Below, in pieces: positions 1-7,520 of a stretch of 13,252 nt of DNA. The notes below the pieces were generated by a model. It saw nothing but the letters and a program-made list of their open reading frames with translations. It was not told the DNA's origin and did no database searches. The DNA comes from Phoronis ovalis (Eukaryota; Phoronida; Phoronidae), in assembly GCA_028565635.1 (NCBI GenBank), contig JAOXYB010039340.1:1-13252 (forward strand), in the 5' to 3' direction. The translations under genes and the position numbers were made by a program. Position 1 is the first letter of the stretch, and each line of letters opens with the position of its first letter.

Positions 1-246
1 GCATAAGTTTTTTAAATGAGCGCAAGTTTTTTATTTGTAAATACTGTGAGTGGGTGTAAGCAACGTAGTTATGTTTAGAAGACTCATTTTACATGCGAGT
101 AAACCAATGTAATATGGGAGTATCCATTTAATGCAAAATAAAATAGTGTATTGTAGCATGCTGTATAAAGTGGTTTGTGGAATATATTTAGCACTATTGC
201 AATTATTTTCACTGTATTTATGTGATGTACGTTTTGTACCCTATAG
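1..246 (+). other. intron of the IDH gene (3' part)
   Basis: A+T-rich sequence ending in an AG acceptor before the first visible IDH exon. The upstream exon is outside the window. I see no other gene or repeat here. Confidence 0.8.
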
Positions 247-387
247 GCTATGGATCACTTGGCATGATGACCAGTGTTCTTATTTGTCCTGATGGCAAAA
301 CTGTTGAAGCTGAGGCAGCACATGGCACTGTTACTAGACATTATCGACAACATCAGCAGGGCAAAGAAACATCCACTAATCCTATTG
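247..387 (+). CDS. IDH1: IDH exon with NADP-binding loop
   Basis: The acceptor AG is at 245-246 and the donor GT at 388-389. The exon starts in phase 1 (GC completes a Gly codon begun in the previous exon, outside the window) and ends with a single G after ...STNPI. It encodes the HGTVTRH cofactor loop. The open frame upstream of 247 and downstream of 387 is intron read-through. Confidence 0.93.
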
Positions 388-1820
388 GTGAGGATTTTCT
401 GTATGCACCTACATACATTCCTGTTTAGACATAGTTTAACACTTACTGAACATTATAGTTTAAGAAACAAAAGATTATCAATTTCCCGAATCATCTTTTT
501 TTGCTTTTCAAGTTGCATTTCCATAATTGATTTATGGTAACATGAAAACCTTGTGAAGTGGGATGATTGAGCACATATTATAATGACATTGAAGTAATTC
601 TTTTCTCAGCAGAGGTGTAGTTTTTGACGTTAGTCAGGTAAAGCAGTATATATGACAGTAGAGAAGGCAATAAGAACGTCTTAAATATTGTTGGTTTCTG
701 ACATAATTAGTATTTGTCTGATTTCTAGCATCAATTTTTGCATGGACCAGAGGCCTTGCTCACCGTGCTAAGCTAGATGGCAATACTGAACTTGCCAAGT
801 TTACCGATGCTTTGGAAGCTGTCTGTATCGAGACTATTGAAGCTGGTTTCATGACAAAAGATTTAGCTATATGTATCAAAGGATTGGCACAGTAAGTTAA
901 ACATATATAATGCTCAGCCTAAACAGAATTTCCAGCATACTTTCACGTTTTAGAACTTGAATTCATAGTCTCTCATTTTTAATGCAATATACTACATAGA
1001 TACTATTCAATCTGTCTTTGCGGCTTTATTTTCAAGGTCTGCTCATGCCTTAATGAAACAATTTATGCACCAGTATTCCATGTATGTACAATAGGCTAGC
1101 TATTTACAGGCACTTGTCATCTTAGAACCCTTTCAATCCCAGCATCCTTCAGTTGTATACAATTCGTGTTTTTTAAACCTTGTACGACTTTAAAAATGCA
1201 TTAAAAACAGTGAAATGTGTTTAAAGTAATAAGAATTTGAAAAAATTAATGTTTATGTATTGAAATACTTTTATACATTAAAAAAGAGGACATTTATTAG
1301 ACCAACGAAGAAAATAATTTTCTTTGAGTCTCGGTGATGAAAACAGAGACTGTACTGTGTAGCTTTTTGGAAATGAATCATGGGAGCATACAGAGAACTA
1401 CATCATTGTTCATTTACAAATTGTGACATTCTGGAAAAGTTTGATCCATGTTAAGTAGCTCCACCAAGTGCATGTAAATGGTCTTATTATATTTTAAGAG
1501 TTATAACACATGACTTATTATCATTATCTCCAAATAATTGGTTGCCATGATATTTGTTTTGCCACTTTTCTGGTGAAAGCTAATAGAGTTATATGGGACA
1601 AAAACAAAAATGTCCACAATGTACTGATTACTGTCATGTTCTAAAAGGGAGTCCACAAGATGCAAAACAAGCTGTATTGTGTAACAGTGCACATGGTTAC
1701 ATTTAGTTAAGATGAATTCAAATTTTATATTTCAGTGTCACCAGAGAGGATTACTTAAACACATTTGAATTTCTTGACAAGCTTGCAGATAACTTGAAGA
1801 AAAAACTGGGGTCCAGTTGA
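247..1820 (+). CDS. IDH1: NADP-dependent isocitrate dehydrogenase, cytosolic IDH1-like, C-terminal part (3 exons: 247-387, 729-891, 1736-1820)
   Basis: The product catalyses oxidative decarboxylation of isocitrate to 2-oxoglutarate with NADP+, as a homodimer. Only the last ~129 residues are in the window; the earlier exons, including the active-site arginines, lie to the left. Exons join in frame (G|GC, G|CA, CA|T). The first holds [11 protein letters not shown] and [13 protein letters not shown], the NADP-binding HGTVTRH loop. The second holds [18 protein letters not shown] and [20 protein letters not shown]. The third holds [20 protein letters not shown] and TGA. From family knowledge, [24 protein letters not shown] and YLNTFEF match cytosolic IDH1 better than mitochondrial IDH2 (FGSLGLM, LEHRGKL, VESGAMTKDL). 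The chain ends LGSS, so it lacks the peroxisomal AKL tripeptide of human IDH1. Family assignment is very secure; the isoform is a judgement. Confidence 0.95.
388..728 (+). other. IDH intron
   Basis: A GT...AG intron of 341 bases between two IDH exons, phase 1. No feature is recognised inside. Confidence 0.9.
729..891 (+). CDS. IDH1: IDH penultimate exon
   Basis: The acceptor is TTTCTAG ending at 728 and the donor GTAAGT begins at 892. The exon adds CA to the preceding G (Ala), runs 53 whole codons from [14 protein letters not shown] to CIKGLA, and ends with CA of a His codon. It is too spliced to stand out as a long open frame but is strongly conserved. Confidence 0.93.
892..1735 (+). other. 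IDH last intron
   Basis: A GTAAGT...TTTCAG intron of 844 bases, phase 2. The open frame on its minus strand (1501-1692) resembles nothing and is treated as chance. No RNA gene or transposon is recognised. Confidence 0.88.
1736..1820 (+). CDS. IDH1: IDH terminal coding exon
   Basis: The acceptor TTTCAG ends at 1735. T completes His, then [16 protein letters not shown] and a lysine-rich end lead to TGA at 1818-1820. This is the expected C-terminal end of the family in position and length. The TGA falls within the first five bases of a 206-bp tandem duplication that continues through the 3' UTR. Confidence 0.93.
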
Positions 1821-1872
1821 CTCTCTGACAATTCCAGTAGGCTATAATATGCTACAGAGACACAGTTTTATG

Positions 1873-1886
1873 AATTACATGTAATT
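1873..1886. repeat. 14-bp perfect palindrome, copy 1
   Basis: AATTACATGTAATT equals its own reverse complement. It recurs at 2078-2091 in the second duplicate copy with its flanks TTTTATG and GAGTCATGCTT conserved. Confidence 0.8.
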
Positions 1887-1922
1887 TTGAGTCATGCTTA
1901 AGGACTAGTCATGGAGTTGAAA

Positions 1923-1928
1923 ATAAAA
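1923..1928 (+). promoter_or_regulatory. candidate IDH polyadenylation signal AATAAA (duplicate copy 1)
   Basis: AATAAA lies about 100 bases after the IDH stop codon. At the equivalent place in the second duplicate copy the sequence reads AATGAA, so only copy 1 keeps the hexamer here. Confidence 0.45.
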
Positions 1929-2077
1929 TACCTCATGCATGGACTTGTCTTGCACCATAACACATTTAGTTAATATAATTAAAATCATAGAAAAATAATT
2001 TTAAAAAGTATGGAGAAATGTGTTGATTCTCTGACCATTCCAGCACACTGTAATATGTTACGGTGCGCAGTTTTATG

Positions 2078-2091
2078 AATTACATGTAATT
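2078..2091. repeat. 14-bp perfect palindrome, copy 2
   Basis: Same AATTACATGTAATT as at 1873-1886, unchanged although the surrounding duplicate has diverged. With so short a word, chance retention is quite possible. Confidence 0.8.
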
Positions 2092-2228
2092 GAGTCATGC
2101 TTGGTAAGGACTAGTCATGGAGTTAAAAATGAAATACCTCGTGCATGGAACTGTGTCTTGCATTGTAACACATTAATCAGAAAAGTAAAATCAGAGAAAA
2201 TAATTTAAAAAATACGGAGGAATTGTGT

Positions 2229-2474
2229 ACAGTTTGTGATTGTTGCTCAATTTTAATTAAAACTAAGAAATAAACAATGCTATAATTTTAATTTGATCAA
2301 TACTGTCTATTTTCTATGCTATGTAGTTAAATTACAAACATGTACCATAATTAAACATATTGTCAATACAAGAATGAATAGCCAAGCATCTTATTTTGTC
2401 TTGAATGTTTTCAAACCATTTTGGCACAAACCAACACCACGTTGAATATTTAGCTGTCTACAGTTAGTTTGCCT
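2229..2474. other. A+T-rich intergenic stretch
   Basis: It lies between the IDH 3' UTR duplication and the degenerate repeat array. It holds the distal AATAAA (2269-2274) and nothing else that I recognise. Confidence 0.6.
2269..2274 (+). promoter_or_regulatory. candidate distal IDH polyadenylation signal AATAAA
   Basis: AATAAA lies about 450 bases past the stop, just beyond the tandem duplication. It would give a longer 3' UTR containing both copies. Transcript ends are needed to choose between this and the proximal signal. Confidence 0.4.
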
Positions 2475-3078
2475 TCTTGGGAAAGTTAATTGATCGAATA
2501 AGAACTGAAGCTGTTATTGCGACATACAATCGTGGTAACAAACATGGCCATCAGGCAACCATCTAGGAAGTCATCCAGGTCAAAATTGTAGATTACTTGT
2601 ACTTTGACATGTATTTACCCTGTAGCAAATATGAAGCCGATAGAATAAAAACTGAAACAGTTATTGTGAGACAAAGAAAGTTTACGTAACACACAACAAA
2701 CAAGACATTTGCAATGTCAGAGGTCCATCTCATCCCTAGAATTAGATCATGTTCTAATTTGTACATGATTTGCAGCCCTGGTGGGTAGTCACTTTTTGAA
2801 GTAGTTGCGTTAAATCTTACATATGTAAAGCGAAATATCGTATACAATAAATGTTGAACATTTGGATCATCATTTGACACTTTTCAATATCATTCCAAAA
2901 TGCTACCTAGCCCAACACAACCAACCACCTTTTGCTCTTCGTGAATGCACCTTTGAAAGCCTAGTCAGCGCTGGGTCATTCTGGTATGTGGCAGAACCTG
3001 ATGTGCACTCTGTTCAAATAACAATTCAAGCAGTTATTAATTGTGACACAAAAAATGTCAAAGATTAGGATCGGTATT

Positions 3079-3098
3079 TGACCCATTTCTCAAGGTCA
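3079..3098. promoter_or_regulatory. everted nuclear-receptor-like half-sites, 8-bp spacing (repeat copy)
   Basis: TGACCC, eight bases, AGGTCA. It forms part of block C of the degenerate array. The same layout with perfect half-sites occurs at 4021-4040. Sequence match only; no evidence of use. Confidence 0.3.
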
Positions 3099-4020
3099 TT
3101 TTAAAATGTTACCTAGCCTATTATGCCCAAAAACCTATGGCTTTCTTGAATCGGCCTTCAAATCGTCCAGTTAATTAACGCTTCATCTTTCTGGTATGCA
3201 GCGTGATGTGCCCTCTCGGTAACAAACATGGCTGCCAATCAGCCATATTGGAAGTAATACAGGTCAAATTAAATTATATCTGACTTGCACTTTCACGCAT
3301 ATGTACTTACATTGGATCAAATATGAAGTTGATCAGATAAAAACAAACTATTATTGTGATGTACAATTTCAAGAACTAACATGCATGGCCATCAGTTGGC
3401 CATATTGGAAGTGAATTAATTGGGTTAGAATTCTACACTTTGACCTGTATTTACTCTATATCGAATACGAAACTGATCAGATGTAACAACTGAAGCAGTT
3501 ATTGTGAAACAAAATGTCGTCCAAAAATGTCAAAGGTTTAATTTGCATCGATCGGCATTTGGTCTACTTTTCAAGGTCATTTCAAAATGTCACCTAGCCT
3601 ATTATGCCCACCAACCTATGCCTTCGTGAATCCATTTTTGATTAGTTTACTCAATGCTTAATTTGTCTTTATGGTATATGTGAGCAATGTAATATATGCC
3701 TTCTCGGGAACAAACACGCCCACCAGTGAGCCAGCTTGGAAGTCATCTGGGTCAAACTTTTACTAGATCTGTACTTGACCTGTATTTTCCCTGCTCCGAA
3801 TACAAAGCTGATTATAAATAAAAACTCAAGGAGTTATTGCTTGACAAAGAAAGTGTTACCCTGTACTGAATATGAAGCTGATCGGGTAAAAACTGAAGCT
3901 GTTATATATTGCTATAAAAGAAAGTGTTACGGATGACAATGATGCATATATCCTATGACTATATGCCTACTGCACTGTGCGATGGGCATAAAAATGTCGA
4001 AGATTCATATCTTCAACAGT

Positions 4021-4040
4021 TGACCTATTTCTCAAGGTCA
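4021..4040. promoter_or_regulatory. everted nuclear-receptor-like half-sites, 8-bp spacing (perfect)
   Basis: TGACCT, eight bases (ATTTCTCA), AGGTCA, immediately before the MITE-like insertion. Everted half-sites spaced by eight are a known retinoid-receptor arrangement. Here they sit in a repeat, so function is doubtful. Confidence 0.3.
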
Positions 4041-4264
4041 TTTTAGAGGGCTATTGGAGGTATCACGAGCAGTGAGCATTGGGTCTGTTAAGTGTGAGCA
4101 GCGAGCATTTCCTTCTGGCGACCATTTTTTTGCTTTGTTCCTTTTTTGGCAATGGTTTTTTTTTTTGGTTGTCAATTTTTCTTGTTAAGTGCGAGCAGCG
4201 AGCATTGCCGATTTTTAAGTGCGAGCATTGTACCTTGTGGGGTACCCCTACCCCCATCATTTTA
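4038..4264. mobile_element. MITE-like element, 211 bp, with 8-bp target-site duplication
   Basis: TCATTTTA at 4038-4045 and again at 4257-4264 flank a 211-bp block (4046-4256). Removing the block and one TCATTTTA restores the array's block C (CTCAAGGTCATTTTAAAAT), so this is a real insertion into the array. The ends, GAGGGCTATTGG and the reverse complement TGGGGGTAGGGG, are only weakly inverted (7 of 12 match). Inside are repeats of TTAAGTGCGAGCAGCGAGCA at 4088-4108, 4185-4205 and a short form at 4215-4228, plus CACGAGCAGTGAGCAT at 4064-4079. It has no coding capacity. An 8-bp duplication and G-rich ends fit a non-autonomous hAT-type element; that class is an inference. Confidence 0.75.
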
Positions 4265-4735
4265 AAATATCACCCAGCCTAATGTGCCAATTAAGCTATT
4301 GGCTTCGCGAATCATGCTTCAAATCATACAATCAACACAGTCTTTCCTGAAATGGGCACAACATGACTTACCCTCTCAGGTACAAACATGGCTGCCATGT
4401 TAGCCATATTATTGGCAGCAGCAAGGTCAGCAACCTGCGCTTTGACCTGCATTAACCCTGCACCAAATATGAAGCTGACTATGTAAAAACTGAAGCTAGC
4501 TGTTATCACAAGACAAAGAAAATCTCACACAACAACGACAACACAGCCTACGGTTACTACGTGTGATCGGCATAAAAATGTGCTTGGAAGTAGTTTGCAT
4601 GGGACCTCATAATGGGTGATTGTGAAACCTCAACAAGATAGTGTTTCTTTACTTACAGAAATTCATTTTAATTAACCCGCATAGGCTGTTCTAGCTTTAT
4701 TTAATTACAATGAAAGTGATGTACAAAGAAACTAG

Positions 4736-5365
4736 CTGTTTCGTACATTGCCTAATGAATTTAGTATGGTTCTAATTACTGTGCACATCAATTTTAAATA
4801 TGTGCAAGGGAAACATGTTAACTTTCTCGACATAATGAAATCAGAGACGAATACAAAGGAGAGAATGGGCATATTCATTATTGCAATTAGAAAAAGGTTT
4901 ATCACTGCATATAATAACCTCATACAGCAGAATGTTTTACTTTCAATAATACTTTTTGAAATATCCAAAAATGTATGGGCGGAAAGTGTTGTTCATAAAC
5001 CAAAACTCCGTACTTACATACTTTTCAAAAAACAATTTGAGACTGAAAAATATGTTCAAATGAATTTGTCTAGATCTGAAAGGTCTTTCCTTGCTCAATT
5101 TCGTTCTGGTGTATTACCAATTAATATTGAAACTGGTCGTTATGTAAACATGCCTGTAGAGGAAAGACTTTGTCCCTGTTGTAAATCTGGTGCCATAGAA
5201 CACGAGATGCATTTTATTTTTGAATGTAGCGTATATGATGGTATACAAAAAAACCTATTTGACTTGATTGTAAATGAAAATGCAGATTTTATTGATTTTG
5301 AAGATATGAGTAAATTACAATATCTGTTAGATCATAGGCCAAGACAACTGACAAAATTTCATTAA
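4736..5365 (+). pseudogene. LINE ORF2 C-terminal remnant with CCHC zinc-knuckle
   Basis: About 209 codons are open. The second half is typical of the region after the reverse transcriptase domain in animal LINEs: KPKLRTYILFKKQFE, then RSERSFLAQFRSGVLPINIE, then a knuckle CPCC with EHEMHFIFEC, where Cys-Cys-His-Cys would bind zinc. The first ~75 residues fit the family poorly and may be decayed. No true initiator is expected; the first ATG codons are internal. With no catalytic domain it cannot work on its own. Confidence 0.8.
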
Positions 5366-5582
5366 GCAAGCTTACAATTTGCGATGTAAATTACTTTATA
5401 AATAATGTACATTTGTCTTTATTCAAAGCTATTTTTCACCTGTTCTTGTTTATAATTTCTACTGTTCAAAGTGACAAATAAGCCCATTCGGGCTGGGTAA
5501 ATGTATATACTGATTAATTGTACATTTGTTTAAAAACTGTTTCGGTACATTACTTGTCACTATAATAAACGAATATACATAC
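4736..5582 (+). mobile_element. 3' end of a non-LTR retrotransposon (LINE), 5'-truncated
   Basis: It comprises the tail of ORF2 (to the TAA at 5363-5365), an untranslated stretch with a small hairpin AGCCC-ATTC-GGGCT (5481-5494), AATAAA (5564-5569), and a short tail of TACA units (about 5574-5586). The reverse transcriptase core and endonuclease are absent, so it is a dead 5'-truncated copy. The 5' border is not sharp: in-frame TAG at 4733-4735 ends the open frame, and I could not find a target-site duplication. Confidence 0.8.
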
Positions 5583-5586
5583 ATAC

Positions 5587-7232
5587 AATAGAAACCATTT
5601 GGACAGTTACTTTATGCAAATGTTATTTGACTATTATTAATATTCTTCCCTAATTTCCATATTAAGCAAGATGAAGAAATAGACATAATTAAGAAGCATA
5701 TCTTTTTGGAAACATTATCCTCAGTTTAGTACTCAAAAGATAAAGATACCTTTATATATACAAGCAAGACTGTAATGTAAATAACTTGTTTGGATTGTTT
5801 TCGAGTAGGTTCTTGGAGTGGTGTTGGGTTGAGGCCACCACGCTATATTATTTAATATTCTCATTTTAGCATTTAACATGTATAGCATTAATTTAATCTA
5901 ATTTGAAACACTACTGTATTGTTTATTTCTGTAATTGTAGATTGTTAAATTTAAGACCATAAATCAGCCATGATATCAGTTTTCTTACAAAATCTGTTTA
6001 TTAAAAATGATACTGAACTAATATTATACTAGACTAATAGTTACATGTGTAGCTGATAGTTTCATACATTCTAAATGGAAATGCAATAATCCCTTACCTG
6101 TAAATTTTAGAATAAATAGACTTTGAAGCAACTTGCTGATGATGATCTTATGATAGGAGCTTTTGATTATAATAATTGTTAAACATTGAGATGATCAAAT
6201 CTGTTGATCAAGAATATGAGAGACAAATTTATAAAAATACCATTGGCAAAAACTTTTAGAAAATGTTACAATTCCTCTCAAACTCTTCTAGACAAAGTGT
6301 GTTCTACTAAAAGTAACCTTTACACAAACACTCCAAGTTCAATATTATACAAATATCACATTACGCTTTGTCAAATGATAAAAAAGAAATTTTTTTTATA
6401 AAATGCTTGATAAAAAGGACCTTTACATAATATTATTATACATTTGCACACAAAAATATTTTATTTAATATATACAATTTTTCCTGGTTCAATAAAAATC
6501 ATGGATGGATCAAAAATGTAAAAAGCAAATCAATACAAACATTTTATAACTAAAATGATTAGCTGCCTGCAGCTTAAAAAGACATCTTTCAAAATATACA
6601 AACACAGCTTTTCCCAACATCTGTACATAAAGTATAATGTGAAATACACAAATGTATAAAAAAAATTCCTTGGATGTAGGATAAGAAGTGACTAATAAAT
6701 GTCAAATGTGTAATATTAGAAATAATTAAACACCAATGAATAAAAACACTTCACATTAATTTTGAGAAAAATGAAATATTCTCCAAAGCACCTACGCCAT
6801 GTATGAATAAGGTAGCCACCAAATAAAAATCAATGAATTTCAAAGGTTGCCACTATCCAATTCCTCACAAAATACATTTTAAAAAGCCTAAAACATTTTG
6901 GAAGGAAATTTTGCCAGCAAAACAGCTTGTTGAGTTTGGCTAATTTGTATTTTTCTTGTAAAATCTTTTGGTTAGCAAAATTCCCATCCTAAGAGCCACA
7001 AAACATTTTTGCAAGAGAAATAGGATACTTGAGACCTTCAGAATTTATATTAGGTGGCTATCTGTCTTCACTTTGATATTAGGATTTGAGGAATATTTAG
7101 TTTTTTGATATATTGTTACTGCAAAATTGTTTTTATTTATCATACTGGGATGAACAGTAAATCTAATATAATCTGACTATCAGTCATAACAACATATGTA
7201 CAAGAAGTAAAAAATCTTTAAAAAATACATTT
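5587..7232 (-). other. gene-free A+T-rich stretch; includes the thrombospondin 3' UTR
   Basis: The stop codon of the minus-strand thrombospondin is at 7233-7235, so its 3' UTR runs leftward from 7232. Minus-strand AATAAA hexamers occur at 7132-7137, 6460-6465 and 5997-6002; the sequence does not say which is used. Short open frames here (for example 6204-6401 on the + strand) show no protein-like conservation. Confidence 0.55.
7132..7137 (-). promoter_or_regulatory. candidate proximal polyadenylation signal for the thrombospondin gene
   Basis: TTTATT on the + strand (AATAAA on the gene strand) lies about 96 bases past the stop codon. Such hexamers are frequent in A+T-rich DNA, so this is only a candidate. 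Confidence 0.25.
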
Positions 7233-7520
7233 TTACAATTCTTCACGCTCAGTAATCCTTACACTTCTTCGTCTTCTGTTGTTTGGCCATGTCAACTGAA
7301 ATCGCCCATGGTCAAGTAAACTCTCAACAAACAGTGGATTCCCATGAATGTCTCCATTTAATCCCATAACACCATGATCCTTCAAAATTGATGGGTCAGA
7401 ATTTTCATCCATCGTGTAATGTGCATGGATGTAACCCATATGTTTTTGTCGCAAAAATCCAGCTTCTTGCATATGGTCGTCTATTTCTGAATCCACGAGC
7501 GATACGCCATATATACGAAC
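7233..7520 (-). CDS. thrombospondin last exon: end of LamG domain and unusual tail (residues 603-697)
   Basis: The acceptor is TCGTTATAG above 7520; the stop TAA is at 7233-7235. [17 protein letters not shown] closes the LamG-like domain. The remaining 77 residues are rich in His, Asp and Gly, contain WPNNRRRRS (a possible furin-type site at residues 684-688) and end EREEL. I recognise no domain in the tail. Confidence 0.9.
   Translation of the reverse strand, partial: VRIYGVSLVDSEIDDHMQEAGFLRQKHMGYIHAHYTMDENSDPSILKDHGVMGLNGDIHGNPLFVESLLDHGRFQLTWPNNRRRRSVRITEREEL

Larger units (their letters stand above)
1816..2228. repeat. 206-bp direct tandem duplication over the IDH stop codon and 3' UTR
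   Basis: Copy 1 (1816-2021) and copy 2 (about 2022-2228) align end to end with scattered substitutions and small indels. Shared landmarks are GTTGAnTCTCTGACnATTCCAG at the start, AATTACATGTAATT, GGACTAGTCATGGAGTT, AATACCTC and GCATGGA. Similarity stops just upstream of the stop codon in copy 1, so only the last bases of coding sequence were copied. The divergence shows it is not recent. Confidence 0.9.
2475..4590. repeat. decayed tandem array, period about 470 bp
   Basis: Four blocks recur in the same order. Block C is (A/T)TTCTCAAGGTCATTTTAAAATG followed by ACCTAGCC (about 2880, 3085, 3556, 4025). Block D is a CTGGTATG-like stretch and CCCTCTCGG (about 2980, 3190, 3670, 4370). Block B is AACAAACATGGC(C/T) with CCATATTGGAAGT (about 2535, 3220, 3380, 3708, 4384). 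Block A is AATATGAAGCTGATC then AAAACTGAAG and GTTATTGTGA (about 2485, 2620, 3330, 3460, 3800, 3870, 4465). C-to-C spacing is 471 and 469 bases in the two full units; others have lost or gained blocks. No long open frame survives. It looks like an old satellite or a tandemly duplicated transposon fragment. Unit borders are approximate. Confidence 0.75.

Noticed and set aside
222-428. Open frame extending past both sides of the first IDH exon
   Set aside because: The conserved segment is exactly 247-387 with AG and GT at its borders and phases that match the next exon; the flanks are intron.
2862-3936. Short open frames 2862-3068 and 3736-3936 in the repeat array
   Set aside because: They lie in decayed repeat units, sister units do not keep the frame, and there is no recognisable product.
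4064-4228. Regularly repeated GTGCGAGCAGCGAGCAT units, at first sight CRISPR-like
   Set aside because: Irregular spacing, inside a transposon with target duplication, in an intron-bearing animal genome; not a CRISPR array.
4063-4282. Overlapping open frames on both strands across the MITE-like element
   Set aside because: They are by-products of the GAGCAGCGAGCAT repeats and poly-T run, start and stop around the transposon, and look like no protein.
6204-6401. 65-codon plus-strand open frame in the A+T-rich stretch
   Set aside because: Lysine- and serine-rich composition expected from A+T-rich DNA, with no motif and no splice context.
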